Shown here in pieces: positions 1-13,060 of a stretch of DNA of 64,000 nucleotides. Where the stretch lies: NCBI GenBank assembly GCA_029851415.1, contig CM056741.1, positions 150,028,522 through 150,092,521 on the forward strand, given 5' to 3'. Below the pieces are notes generated by a model. It was not told the origin of the DNA. It did no database searches and saw only the letters and a list, made by a program, of their open reading frames with translations. The stretch is from Eretmocerus hayati (lineage: Eukaryota > Arthropoda > Insecta > Hymenoptera > Aphelinidae). The position numbers and the translations under genes are program-made. How positions within the stretch are numbered: the stretch's first letter is position 1; the number at the start of each line of letters is the position of its first letter.

Positions 1-2793
1 ATACGAGAAAAGACCGAGATCATTCTCGATCTCGCAGAAGCCCAACTTGGAACCGTGGCAACATTGCCGTGCAATTTCCCACATATTCCAAGAGCCTGTC
101 TCAGTACCAATCGTAAGGAGTTGCTTGAAATGTCTAGACGAAAAATTTGTCCTGTTCACCATGATGTCTCACTCGCAGTCAGCGCGAGTAAAAAAAGACG
201 AACTCTGGGTCGAACAACATCGTGAATTTTAGATGCTAAAATTGAGCTCTGAAACATTCCCAGATGTTCTTGAATTTTGAATTCAGAGTTTGCAATTAGT
301 ACATGAATATCGAAGCTATGCAAAATTTCTTCAGTAACAAGTCCTATGATATGATTTTTCTTCCACTAGCATCGTAACATCATCGTTCGGATATCTATTC
401 ACGAAAGAAACGACTTTTCTCGACTTGCAAATTGTGAGTTTCTAACTTGCTCCGAATCGAACTTCTAGAAAAGTATCATACCAATGGAACCGCGGAAAAT
501 TTTCAATAAACAAAGTATTATCAGCTAAAGAGTAGCTCTGATTACGTAAAGGCATTCCGGGCAAATATTTATCAGACGGAAAACGCAGTCCTCAGCCCAT
601 CCTTCCTTTCTGCCGTCGTACTTTTACTCTTGCAGCTTGTGTCCGCCCTTTTCTCGCTTTCTCTACATCCTCCCTCGCTTGCGCGCACGAAATATCTTCA
701 GTTACCGAAATGCCCACTGACCTACTTCCTGCGAGTTTTATCCCTATTCTCTATCTAGCGTTATACTTTGTTCTCGCCGGCTTTGTTGCTGTCCTTCTTG
801 CTCTTCCACAATCTTATACAATCTTTCTGTCTATCTATGTATTTGTGGCTGTCACCCTCCTCGGTTTGTTTTATCTGGCGCGCGTCACGCGGATTATGGC
901 ACAAGTCAGGGATACGGCCAATTGCCCAACCCCTAATATCCATATGCGTGTGTGTATGTATGTGTGCCGAATATGATGCGCCGAACACGTTATTATTGGG
1001 GCGCTTGGGTGCTGCTCTGTATGGCACAGCAGTCACCTCCTATATCTGGCAAAGTAATGGCGATGACGCAACGAACCACCAAAATGACTCGAATCTCATT
1101 CGATTGATCCTTTTTGAGAACGGTTAGTGAAGCTGGCGAGAAAAAAATTGACCGAATGTCTCATACAGTGGCCAGACATCTTTTACAGGTCATGACGAGA
1201 ATTAACGCTGAATTGATTTTCTGCTACATCATCAGTCAAATAATAGATTGGTCAGGCTGTGAGACATTCCCATCTGAAGTCTTGAAATTTGAGCTCAGCG
1301 CCTCACATTTTTCGGCTCTTGATGGGATTTTGGTGCCCGGAGATATGCAACGAACGTCGTAAAACCCTTCTTCTACATGAGTTATAAAGGCATCAAGAAA
1401 TTGATATGTGAAGTTGGGTTGATAATAATCATAATAGGCCCGACTGAAGGGTATGAGTGAGTTCGCGTGTGTCGGTATTATGTAAGTATGAGATTGTCGA
1501 GTGAAAGAGAAACTATCCTCTCGATGATAACGAATTGGAAATGAGCGATCAATGGAATATGGTATGATACAAGATCCGCGCATGCGACGCACAGTAGCTC
1601 ATATGATTAAGCGGATACTGAAACATACTTCCCTGCTTTTAAGAAAAACATTTATCATACAAAAAACTGAGCGTGAAAAATTTCAGGTCCAAAAGGCCAT
1701 ATCTTTGCGATAAGTTTCAATGAAATGTATCAATATATATATAACGGAGTGATGCGGAATTGTGTATTACTTGGCTCACAGAATTTCTTGATACAGACGC
1801 TTTTTAAATTTGGTTATCGATCTAAACCGAGAAAGTTCAATCGCCCCACGAGTGTCAAGATATGGAGGAAGCAGCACGAGTAATTATCTTGTGATGGTTC
1901 AAGCACAAATTGTCAACGAGGTTAAGGCTATGCGGTCACCAAGCACGCTGAATTTTGTTCACAAAAATCTGAAAATCTTTGCCAAATTGGGCTTACCGAT
2001 GATTTATTCAGGCTTCATCATCATCTAATATGATCTGGATAATCCACCGTTTAGCCCAAATTGGAAAAGATTTTCAGATTTTTGTGACCGAAAAAGTGCC
2101 TGTTTTATAGGTTAGGCAGTACCTGTGGGCAAGTTATTCTTGTTCATCTCCGATAGTCTTGTGATTGGAGCCAAAAATGACGAGTTGTCCACCATAATCG
2201 AGATGACAGTAAAGAGTGGACAACTCGTCTCCAAATTTGTATCGTCGAAATTGTAACTTGCATGTGAATGAAATATGGTTTCCGGGTTGCACGGCGCAGC
2301 GCCCGCATGCTTTTACTCTGGACCGACAATATTTTTCCAGAAAATCCATCCTTCGTTGTTTTTTCGAGTGATGCCGCGATCTCATTGAAGTGAAGATAAA
2401 ATCACGAAATTCCCTGACTAGGCTAATTTTTGTTAATCATTTACAGCTATCCAATGAGAGATTGAAATTTTGTTGCATTGGTTCAGCTCGATTTCGAGAA
2501 TAACAAATGAGGGAAAAAAGTATTAGAATGATTCGGTGCAGCTTGTGATATTCTGTGATTATCGTGAATTCTTCCACCTGCCTAGATGTACCACTTCTCT
2601 ACTTGAATATGAAAGGACTCCACGAAGAGGGGCTATTCTTGAGTCTATGAGCTCATTATTAGGTATCAGAAAGGTTTTTCAAAAATATAATTAGACTTAT
2701 TCAGTACCTTTCGCAGATTTGTTTCGTCCCTGGTTTGATAAAAATGGTCGAAATAGGGAAAGTCATTCCGAATTTCATCGCTCTTAGGATGCA
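1..2793. other. Intergenic DNA, no gene recognised
   Basis: No reading frame here matches a family I know, and no exon chain with good splice sites was seen. A pyrimidine-rich tract lies at about 590-690, and a short TG/TATG microsatellite at about 943-967. The short open frames at 710-1127 cross these simple sequences and look fortuitous. Confidence 0.5.
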
Positions 2794-2795
2794 TA

Positions 2796-3718
2796 CACTG
2801 CCAGTCAAAAGTTTCAGGACACCTAAAAATTTTTTTCTCAGTTCTATAGACGGAAATACTAGGCTCTACTTTACCAAAGAGAACTTCATCAGGGCTCATT
2901 GTGAAGGTCATTCCACGTACTTCAAGATAACATTATTCATTTTTATCGGTGCGAATCTGGATCTTTCCAATTTGAACTTGGAAAAGTGTCAATTTCGACG
3001 ATTTTAGAAGAATCCTTTGACTCCTATAACCCAAAGGTACAGAAATGTTTTGAAATGGAACTTAACAGACCTGACAGCATAAGTCTAGAGCTTCCAAATC
3101 CGTTTCTCAACTTCCCTCTACGTTACTCCTACTTCGAGCTATGACATTTTCTCTGAGGAGAGTTTTTCCAAAAAAGTAGGACCCTTATCAAAACATGACG
3201 AAGAAATTCACTTTTTGGGGCATGTTCCAAAGGTTTCTCATTCTCTTGACCATGCTGTAGAAGACAGATACCAGGTCCAGAGATTATATCCCCCTGAAAA
3301 CGCATTTCTCTGTCTTTTTCGAATTTAGATGTTAGTTTTTGCGAAAAATCTTTCTTCTCAGAAAATGTTATAGCTTGGAGTAGAAGTAATGTAGAGGCAT
3401 GTTGGGAAACGGATCCCAAAGCTCTAGACTTGTACTTACAAGTTTTCTGAGACCCATTCCAGAATATTCCTGTGCCTTTGAGCTGCTGGAGCCAGGAGAT
3501 GCTTTCAAAAATCATCGAAATAGGCACTTTTTCAAGCTCAAATCGGGAAGACCCAGATTCGTACTGATAAAAATGAATAACTCTATATTAAAGTGCGTAG
3601 AAAGGCCTTCAAAATAAGCCGTGATGAAGTCCTTTTCGGTCTCACAGTACCTCGTAGTTCCACTTACAAAATTGAAAAAAAAAAAGTTTGGTTGCCCTGA
3701 AACTTTGGACCAGCAGTG
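2796..3718. mobile_element. Palindromic Tc1/mariner-like non-autonomous element, copy 1
   Basis: The termini read inward as CACTGCCAGTCAAAAGTTTC on the left and CACTGCTGGTCCAAAGTTTC from the right. Each is flanked by the dinucleotide TA (2794-2795 and 3719-3720), as expected for Tc1/mariner insertions. The arms are inverted copies of about 360 bp around a loop of about 200 bp near 3160-3350. A second copy of almost the same length (924 bp) lies at 33476-34399, with its loop in the opposite orientation. No transposase domain is visible, so it is inferred to be non-autonomous. The open frames inside it are short and are judged by-products of the repeat, although three arms share one frame (see findings). 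Confidence 0.8.
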
Positions 3719-3720
3719 TA

Positions 3721-6700
3721 AGGGAATAGTCTTGTAAAAAAGTATATGCTTCTTCATTAATAGATATTGGGATAGGCGAATATTTCAGCAGAATTGAGAT
3801 GGAAAAGTGTGATACGAGCGCGACAAAATCGCTGAGTCAACGACTTCTCGTTTCACGTGCTTATCCTTGAGAATTACCTTTAAAATTTCAGAGCTGGAAA
3901 CGAGGACATAAGGCATAAATCCGCAATACTAAAATTTCATTTCTATCCAGAGGAAATTCTTTCATTTGGCGAGTGCCAGCAACGTATCTTGGATGAAACA
4001 GATCAGATATATATCGAGATAATAACATAACTCGAGAATAGCGTGAGGATGTAAGCGCGAGGTACTACTGGTTTGTCTGAGTATTCTCCAAGTTTTCATG
4101 GCCGAGCGTACGAGCACTTCTTTTTGTCCCAGAGAAATGAGCTCTCTTGTCCAAGAGAGACAAAAGAATAATTTAACAATCAGAGAGGATTTATGCATAA
4201 CTTTTTACATGTAATAGTTACACGATTGAGTAGTATTATGTAAATGGAGAAGTGTCATAACTTGTAGTTGGGTTCTTGAATATCTTATCGCTGGAATATG
4301 ATAAGGAAGGGAAATTTTTTTCAAAATCTCAGTTATGAGTTGATCTCATATATCGCATAAAGAAATTACACTATGCCAAAAAGTGTTCGTCTCGCAACGA
4401 ATTTTCCACCTCCAATCCCAGTTTGTTAAAAAAAGTAGCATACTATACCCCGTAGCAAGAGATTGATTTTGCACTCTTGTGACCATTCCAGAAGAATCGC
4501 TGGGGATACAAAGTTGAGCTTTTGAGTCCGTATATCACAACTGCCACTATACTTGTGACCGTTTCGGAGTCTTGCGGTAAAAACAGAGTTATAACTTATG
4601 CACTGGATTTTACACCAGTTGAGACGGGGGTGGTTGCAAATGATTCGGAGTTGCTCCAAGAATGTATCTCTGGTACAATATGTGAGGATAAACGTCTCTC
4701 ACTCTTGAGGAGGAATCGACGAATTGAGAGATATTTCGATTCTGATTTCCAGAGATCGCGATTTTGCACCTTACATCGAGTTTTGAGGAAGATAGAGGCG
4801 TTAATCCACACTGGTCGTACCAGAAACCAACCCCGTTTCAATTGATGGAGAAACCATTGCGAAAAGTGTAATCCCATTATGCGCGAAACTCCGACACGGC
4901 CTTAACGAGTGACATTTGGCCCATAGCTATCTAAATTTTTCACCTTTGATTGTTGACATTGTAATTGATATTTGATTTTATATTCGTCTTGAGTTTCAAC
5001 GCCATTTGATATTATTGAATTGAATTGAATTGATATGAAGGATGATGAGACTGTCAAGATTCAAATGAAATTTTCTTGGACGTTTTTTACAGCAATCCAT
5101 AGTCCTTGTGACGAAGCGTGAAAAAGAGGCTAACGATGTATACTCGGGTAGCAGCTGACGTCAAGAGGATAGGAGTTATATCAGCTCCCCGCGGACCGTC
5201 GAGAATGAGGCTTCGCTTGCTCTAAAAGAATTCATATCAAGAAATATCTCATTCTCCACCCAAGCTCTACTCGAAAATTTTCTTTCATAGTTTTCAAAAC
5301 AACTAAATGTAAAAGTTGATGTTGGTCATGTAGATGTAGGTAATAGTTGCAACAGTTGTTGTCTTTTTTTCGACAAGTTACAGAAAAACAAGTCTAGATT
5401 AAAAAGCCGATATTACCCCGTAAATTAGCTACTCTCCAGGAGTTTTACTCTTTTGAGAAAAACTCGGCGAGGCTGGCGGTGGTGGTTCAAAAAAGAAATG
5501 AGGAAGTCTCCAATAACGAGCGTTGGCTCCGCTGCGCCACTGGTACACCTCGTACACAGCTGCAAAGTGTCTTTTGAGAGGTTCGATGACACTATTCTCA
5601 GAGTCTCGCCTCTTTTTACTCAAGAGCTTGGGAGATTTATACAGATACGAGGTAGCTACAGTGGCGATTAAACTCGAGTCGAGAATTCTCGACCTTATCG
5701 GTTCGACCCCGTGGTAGATTTATTAAAAATCGATCGAGCATATGAGGGGCGTACTTCATGCTCAAGCTTCTTTTATAACAGAATCTTCCCTTGAGCCATT
5801 CATGAGTCTGTGTAGGGCACTGTTTGGATTGGTGATGATTTTTAATTTCCATAATGGGTAAAATGTGAAGCAGTGATGTGATATTAAATGTAACATAGTA
5901 TTGTAAATAGTATTGTAAAACCATCGTGAAAATTCTATAGTAATTGAGTTTTTTGGAAAATGTAATTTTGAACCAAAGCCCGAGTCGAAATTCAGAAACT
6001 TTCATGAGTAAAATCGTCTGGGAATAGACTTTTGAGTAGTTTATTTGCATAAATGATCTACCCTTTTCACACCAACGTTCTAGATTCTGTTAAAGTGCTA
6101 TATCGCTATCGAAACTAGCGGTGGAAGTGCGGAAATGTCCACAAAAGCTTCATAGAGAACCAAACATAATAAATCCCATCTCCAAACTAACTAAAATGTT
6201 ATGTTGATAATGTGTCAGGCAAACTATCGACCATATTAAAGTTTGGCCACACGAAGGCATGAGAAATTCATCGCCCTCTGCCGGTAATTATAAACTTTTG
6301 ATCGCCTTTCATTTACGACAATATTTGTACAGGTTGCTGAATTTCATAGCAGTGCCGAAGTTGTATTCCCGTAAACAGGGCTCCGGTACTGATCATGAAT
6401 TATTATAAGGCAATGTACTACCAATTTTTAAAGCAGTTACACAACTTTTAGTTGGATTTTGGAAGGAAAAACTATGGAAATTTTGGTTCGTCTGGTGAGC
6501 AGAGCAACGCAGTTGCCAAGCACCAAGAAATTCTTACTCGCAAAGATGTTCCTTTGCTCATTCATAACGAGCATGATGAAAAAAGGCGCCTTCTGAGACT
6601 CTTGATATGGCATTAACCCAAATTCCACAGTAGCTGCTCATGCCGCTGTAAATTATTTAAATGAGAGATGTACACTCACCCCATCCGGATGATACTTGGG

Positions 6701-8270
6701 CACGCTTCCCGGAGTTGTGGCTGAGCAAAAATCCTGCAGTACATCTTGAAGCTTTTTCGACGAGTCTGTGAAAAATGCATACGGCTATTACTAATGTCTG
6801 AAGTGATGTAGATTTTTGAGGCTAATTGTGTGATTCGACTGTTTTTCGCAGGTGTGTTTGCATGTGTGTATGATTACAGCCGAAGGTAATGGAGTCGAGA
6901 CCTCGAGTTGAAGAATCAATTTTTACAAAAATATATGCACTGAAACGTGCACTCTTGTGATTTTACTTTAATCAATCAACCAAGTTGGTAATCTCAGCTG
7001 AGGATACGGCTTCATAGCTGTCAGTGAATCAGTTACTCTGTCGAGATTCAAGAGTTGATTATCAAACTTTCAGCAAACTTTCGAATGCAAATTGCGATCT
7101 TGCTGAATTTCACGGGATTAATGTAGAATAATAACGTTGTTTACGAGTTTGGTACACTTTCTTTGTGTACGGTAAAGTGATGAAAGCTCTCAACGGGTCT
7201 AAGATTAACCCTCTCAAAACTTTCCGAAAGCAGCTTTAATATCGTATCGCATGCAAACTTTGGTAACCAATCGATAAATTGAATCCCCTATTAAATAGTT
7301 GCTTATATCATCTCATTCCATATCATGAGTTCAATCAAGCTCCGAAACACAGGAAGCGAAAAGCGGAAGAAGAAATTAGACGACGACAAAGAAACCGTGC
7401 GAACTCTCTCGTAAGAGTGTCTCAGAAAAACTCGTACTTGGCCCTTTGCGTCAAACAAAAGGAGGACGAGATGAGAATGGAAGACTCAGCCGTTCTCTGG
7501 CGTTCGGTGTGGGGCTGCAATTTTTTGCCTCGCTCGGTGTAATTTTCCGCCCGCGAACTTTTACCGCTTTGCGCTATTGAACGAAAGAGAGGAAATTTTC
7601 TTTTGGACGATTTCTCGCTGGCCTTGCACCGGGGATACTGGCCTAGAAGCATCGTGCTCCGGATCTCATTGGATTTCGGGGATCAGACCTAGGAAATGAG
7701 AGAAAATGTGTGTCGGAAAGGATTCAAGCTCCAAGTTAACCACATTGACATATAGAGGTCTATATAATAGGTGCTGAATTGTCATTTTTCAATTTTCTTC
7801 GCAGAGGAAAGATACTCTAAGGGATCTCTCTTGTAAATTTTAGCTGAGAAAATTCCCAAGAAATGCTCATACTCGGTGTATGGCTCCTTAATTGGTTGGG
7901 ACCTTGCCGTGGATGAAATACGAGGGAGTGCATAAATTGCTTCTCTTTCTTAACAAAATTACTCTTCGTCCACTACGAAAAATTGTGGTAAAGTTTTGAT
8001 TACTAAGCCCATATATTAGCACGTCAAAAAAATTTGGTTGAATTTCCCACCTCCCTGCGAGGTTCCATTGAATTTTATTGCATGACGATGACTTGAAAAT
8101 GTTAGTTATAACGATGAAAGTCTAACTTTTTGATATAAATAATAATCACTATCAATTTGAGATAAGATGAAAAAGTACTCCTGCGCTATTGAACCTATTA
8201 TTTTGATAGCATGGTGCCTGACATACATATCCATGAAGGGAGCAAATGATGAAATATCATGTCTGACATA
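3721..8270. other. Intergenic DNA, no gene recognised
   Basis: Only short open frames occur, the longest about 137 codons (5637-6050, minus), and none resembles a known family. A plus-strand frame of 107 codons at 4522-4845 and one of 87 codons at 7279-7542 (basic, Arg-rich middle) are the least unlikely coding pieces. They have no recognisable motif, promoter or splice partner. Confidence 0.45.
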
Positions 8271-9053
8271 CACTACCGCTCATAAATTTGTAGACGGTGA
8301 ACGCACATTCAGCCTCACTTTGAGAAGCGATATCTCAGACCCTATGCATTGTAGGACAATTCTGAGAAAACGTCTCAAAGACCAGAAAAATGCCAACTTC
8401 CCGGTGGTTCCAATGAGTTCTATCGATTATCTTGAAGGTACTAGGTGCTGGTCAGAAGTTAGAAATTTTTGAAAATTTCCACTTTCATCGATACACCTGC
8501 AGTTTTGCTGCGAATAAGGATACGGCAATTCTGCAAATGGCATCTTATAGACCAAAAAAATGCTATGTGTGGCTATTTTTCGATTATTTTCTACGTTCCA
8601 CGGGTGAGAACGTATGAGCTATGAAAACACCTAGAATGATGGTTTCACCGCTTTAGGTACCGTTTTTAGAAAAAAAAAAAAAACACAGTTTTGGTGACTT
8701 TGATAGGTCATACGTTCTCACACGAAGAACGTAGAAAATAATCAAAAGATAGCGACACATAGCATTTTTTTCGCTCCACAAAATGCCGTCTGCAGGATTG
8801 CTGTATCTTTATTTGCAGCAAAACTGCAGGTGTATTGATGAAAGTGAAACTTTTCGAAAATTTCTAACTTTTGACCAGCATCTAATACCTTCGAGATAAT
8901 CGATAGAACTCATTGGAACCACCAGGAAGTTAGCATTTTTCTGTTCTTTGAGATGCTTTTTCAGAATTGTCCTACAATGCATAGGGTCTGAGATATCGCT
9001 TCTCAAAGTGAGGCTGAATGTGCGTTCACCGTTCAGGAATTTATGAGAGTATA
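8271..9053. mobile_element. Foldback inverted-repeat element
   Basis: The two halves are reverse complements of each other. The left half runs from the segment containing CTCATAAATTTGTAGACGG and the right half ends at the matching AATTTATGAGAG. They turn around an A-rich centre at about 8671-8685. Arms are about 380 bp and diverged at scattered positions. TA dinucleotides flank both ends, which fits a Tc1/mariner-type MITE, but exact ends are uncertain by a few bases. The arm motif of CATCTCAAAG followed by GAAAAATGC also occurs in the foldback near 46.5-47.0 kb, so the two are probably related. No transposase is encoded. Confidence 0.7.
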
Positions 9054-9989
9054 CCTTTTGTGTTTCCTACTCACGGGACAAGCTTTCCTATTATTCTTTC
9101 TAATCCGTTGGCCTTTTTCCTAACAAATGATCCTGGATGATTTATTTGATAATGTCTCAGTATTGAAGTATACTTACATGCTGCCAAATCTTGAAGCTGT
9201 TGGAACTCAGCCGGTGATAGCTTGTCCCATAGCAGGGTCATTTTGGTGACACCTCAAAGATAGTCTGAAGAACTCAGGAGCTATTCGTCGCAGCATGGAT
9301 TTCTTCCGATCTGTAATTGAAAAAGCTTTTACTAATAGCCTAACAATAGATTGATATCTTTAGGCGATGCAGCTCAAGAGATTTGTCAGGATACTTCAGA
9401 CAAGAAGGATGGAAAAATTTCTAATCCAACGTGAAAATACAATTTTGTAATTAGAATGCTATCGTAACGAATAAGTTCTTGCAGGATGAGGTTTCAAGTG
9501 TTCAGACAGTGGTCCATAAGTGACTGGACTCTGGATAGATCGATGGCGTGAGCTCATACATAAATGCAATGATGGATGAAAATCGAATTCAGAGTAAGGC
9601 GCCCACACCAAAATGGCCATCAGAATCAAGATAGAAACATTTCAGATACGTTTGATGTGTATATTTCTCGTGTATTTATTGAAAGAAGATCATATTGAGA
9701 AAGTTCCAGATCTTCAATGAAGTTTCCACCAACACGTTTCATTTATTGGACTTCTCAGAAATTGATAGATAAGGAGGCTCGAGGATCTATCCCATCCATG
9801 CAAAATTGTTTTAGAAATAGGTCGTACGGAGTATCATATGTAAGATGTGGCTAGAGATATTGTTCATCATTTGATCATCAAAAAGGGAAACGAGACGAAA
9901 TAGAAACTTCAATTAATGAAAATCACCAGATTTGAGACTTCTTCACCAACTAGTTTGAAGCGGGCAGTGAACATGATTTTCATTTAGCA
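9054..9989. other. Intergenic DNA, nothing recognised
   Basis: AT-rich sequence between two inverted-repeat elements. No ORF of note, no repeat motif recognised. Confidence 0.5.
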
Positions 9990-11989
9990 CAAGTGAAAAA
10001 AATCTATGTAGATCATATGCAGAATCTATATTCGATTCCGATATATAATTCATATATGTTTTTGGTAATATAGAAAGTCTATATGCCCTCAGTACGAAAT
10101 TGTTTGACGTATAAAATCAACGGCCGGAAAGGTTTTTTTGCGTTTTTGAACGATTCTGAGCACGATTTTATAGCTGCTGTTCCACCTGAGGGGCAGATTT
10201 GCGCGGTAGAAATATTTGAGCAAAAACACCACTATCTGTAGAATTTTGGGGAAATTGCTCTCACCACACTTGCTCATCGTTAACTCGTCACCTGATCCGC
10301 ACGGTCGAAGTCGGACTGTTACCCACATACATCGTCTGTTGGAGAGATCGTGGAGAAGAATTTTCGCAAATTTTTTAGCCCGTTGCGAAGCCCTTATCTT
10401 CCCTTACACCCGACCAAATGACGATTGCTTCACTCAAGAGCTTCATCACGCTCAACATCGAGACTGCCTTGAAATTCTGCACAGGAGCTGCAGCTTGGGC
10501 GGATAGATCAGCGGTTGAGAATAGGATGCAGCGCGACGTAAAGGCCGTCCACAAGTAGCAAAAGGCATGGTCAATGGGGCTCGTCGATCGATTGAAAGAC
10601 CCGTCTTTGATACGCGTCCAATGGATTGCGATGAGCTGTGGGACAAAATTTTTCACAGAGAAACACAATGATTCACAAAGGATTGATTGTACTGTACAGA
10701 TCATTCTTGAAGCGCGCATGGGACATTCAAATAACGAGGTCTCAAAGAACAACAAACGTTGCAGGTTAAGCCGCCGTCGAAGCATCACCTCAAATACATT
10801 CAAAGTTATTTTTCACGATGGAGAATACCCATCTGAAGTCTTAATTTTCACAAGCTGCCGTATTAAGTGGTCCAATTTCCAGCTGTCGCAGAGATCTTCT
10901 AGCGAAAAATAGGCGAAGATACGCCCGGTGAACTTGACAACTTTTTCCGTTTGCGAGCATATCAAGCAGACTGAGACTCTTATTGTTTTGCTGACACCGA
11001 ACTTCAGTCTGCTCGATATGCTCGCAAACGGAAAAATTTGTCAAGTTTACTGCGCGTATCTTCGCCTATTTTTCGCTAGAAGATCTCTGCGACAGCTGGA
11101 AATTGGACCACCTAATATGGCAGCTTGTGAAAATTAAGACTTCAGATGAGTATTCTCCATCGTGAAAAATAACTTTGAATGTATTTGAGGTGATGCTTCG
11201 ACGGCGGCTTAACCTGCAACGTTTGTTGTTCTTTGAGACCTCGTTATTTGCATGTCCCATGCGCGCTTCGAGAATGATCTGTACAGTAGAATCAATCCTT
11301 TGTGAATCATTGTGTTTTTCTGTGAAAAATTTTGTCCCACAGCTCATCGCAATCCATTGGACGCGTGTCAATGACGGGTCTTTCAATCGATCGACGAGCC
11401 CCATTGACCATGCCTTTTGCTACTTATGGACGGCCTTTACGTCGCGCCGCATCCTATTCTCAACCGCTGATCAATCCGCCCAAGCTGCAGCTCCTGTGCA
11501 GAATTTCAAGGCAGTCTCGATGTTGAGCTTGATGAAGCTCTTGAGTGAAGCAATCGTCATTTGGTCGTGTGTAAGGGAAGACAAGGGCTTCAAAACGGGC
11601 TAAAAAAATTTGCGAAAATTCTTCTCCACGATCTCTCCAACAGACGATGTATGTGGGTAACAGTCCGACTTCGGCTGTGCGGATCAGGTGACGAGTTAAC
11701 GATGAGCAAGTGTGGTGAGAGCAATTTCCCCAAAATTCTACAAATAGTGGTGGTTTTGCTCAAATATTTCTACCGCGCAAATCTGCCCCTCAGGTGGAAC
11801 AGCAGCTAAAAAATCGTGCTCAGAATCGTTCAAAAACGCAAAAAAACCTTTCCGGCCGTTGATTTTATACGTCAAACAATTTCGTACTGAGGGCATATAG
11901 ACTTTCTATATTACCAAAAACATATATGAATTATATATCGGAATCGGATATAGATTCTGTATATGATCTACATAGATTTTTTTGACTTG
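9990..11989. repeat. Near-perfect 2-kb palindrome (arms about 985 bp)
   Basis: The sequence reads inward almost identically from both ends. The left arm starts AAGTGAAAAAAATCTATGT and the right arm, read from its end, starts AAGTCAAAAAAATCTATGT. The arms meet at a spacer of about 29 bp (10975-11003), between CAGACTGA on the left and TCAGTCTG on the right. Differences are scattered single bases and small indels, so the arms are much more alike than those of the other foldbacks here. Each arm contains the same 142-codon frame (10375-10803 minus; 11175-11603 plus) and an opposing 112-codon frame (10574-10912 plus; 11066-11404 minus). I recognise no family in either. No clear target duplication was found, so it could be a foldback transposon or a host palindrome formed by inverted duplication. 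Confidence 0.9.
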
Positions 11990-12960
11990 GGAGTTAGAAA
12001 ACTATTCAAATGTTACATCCCTGCCAACATGAAATTTTAGGCATGAATGTGGACGGATCTGGAACTTTTTGCATTCTCTAATATGAAGTTTGTATGCTGA
12101 GACTAATATTCCTGTGTAAGAAACCGAAGAATTGCAAGGTGGGGAATACAATCTGTAAGTTTCTCAGGTGTCCCGAATAAATTCTTCCGGCCTAAATAGA
12201 GCGTTGAGAATATGTCAACATGCTGTACTAATCCTGTCATAAGCGAGGTAGCATATGATTTGGTAATATATTTACGTTGCGCTGAATAAGCGGATTTTCC
12301 GCACAATGTATCACGGAGGCTTAGTTCATGAGCTGCTTGTTATCAGCGAGTTTGGCACTAGCGGGATGAAATATCGACGTCTTTTTAATGGGATCATGAT
12401 CATTTTCCGCAGTTTGTGGCTCTCACGCCGGAAATGTCCACTTAATCCATTCATAGTCTCGTGAATTGCATGCTAATTTGATTCCGATTCGTTTGTTTCA
12501 TTTTGAGTCCTAGGTAAGACATAATCTTAGTGGTTACAATACTTACATCTAACGAAAATCGGGATGATGGGATTATGCTCAAAATAGATAGAACTCCAAT
12601 TCCGAAACTTCAGATGAGGAAGAGAATCTGCGACGAATAATAAAAAAAAGTTGAACCCAATCCGAAAGTGCCATAATGCGCAATGATAACAGTCTTGTTA
12701 GATATTCTTTGTTTGGGATACGCTCATTTTATTCTGTTCAGCCTCAGCCAGAATAAGATTAGTGCATTGTATATTTTCCTCACAGTATCGCGAATACAAA
12801 TTAGTCTAATGTATCTATCGTAACGGCACCACCCACATGGTAGCAAAACTTTACTTATAGTTGTGAATAGTTGAATGATAAATAATTCGAATTCTCCGGC
12901 AGGGATGTTACAGAAGACTTGCAACCCACTTCCACATTTGACGGTGTTTTTATAGTGTAC
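11990..12960. other. Intergenic DNA, nothing recognised
   Basis: AT-rich, with only short open frames and no recognisable motif. Confidence 0.5.
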
Positions 12961-13060
12961 ATACAGCCTTGGCTGAGTCACTAGAGGCCTTACGGCATAA
13001 GTGGGCTGAAACAATGCGCTCAAAGAGCGTGGGTTCGATTCCCGTTCGGGTCACTCAGGA
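12961..13060 (+). mobile_element. tRNA-derived SINE head (or tRNA pseudogene)
   Basis: A polymerase III B box, GGTTCGATTCC, lies at 13032-13042. An A-box-like TGGCTGAGTC lies about 60 bases upstream at 12970-12979. The segment does not fold into a convincing cloverleaf with a full acceptor stem, so it is read as a SINE or tRNA relic rather than a working tRNA gene. The reverse strand of the B-box part reads as a peptide ending DPNGNRTHAL, a translation commonly seen across tRNA-derived SINE heads. The body may extend to about 13480. It includes a short direct repeat of a 9-mer, AATGCTTTG, near 13118-13140. The 3' end was not identified. Confidence 0.6.

Noticed and set aside
12961..13060. Functional tRNA gene
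   Set aside because: B box is good, but no full cloverleaf or acceptor stem could be formed; treated as SINE head or pseudogene.
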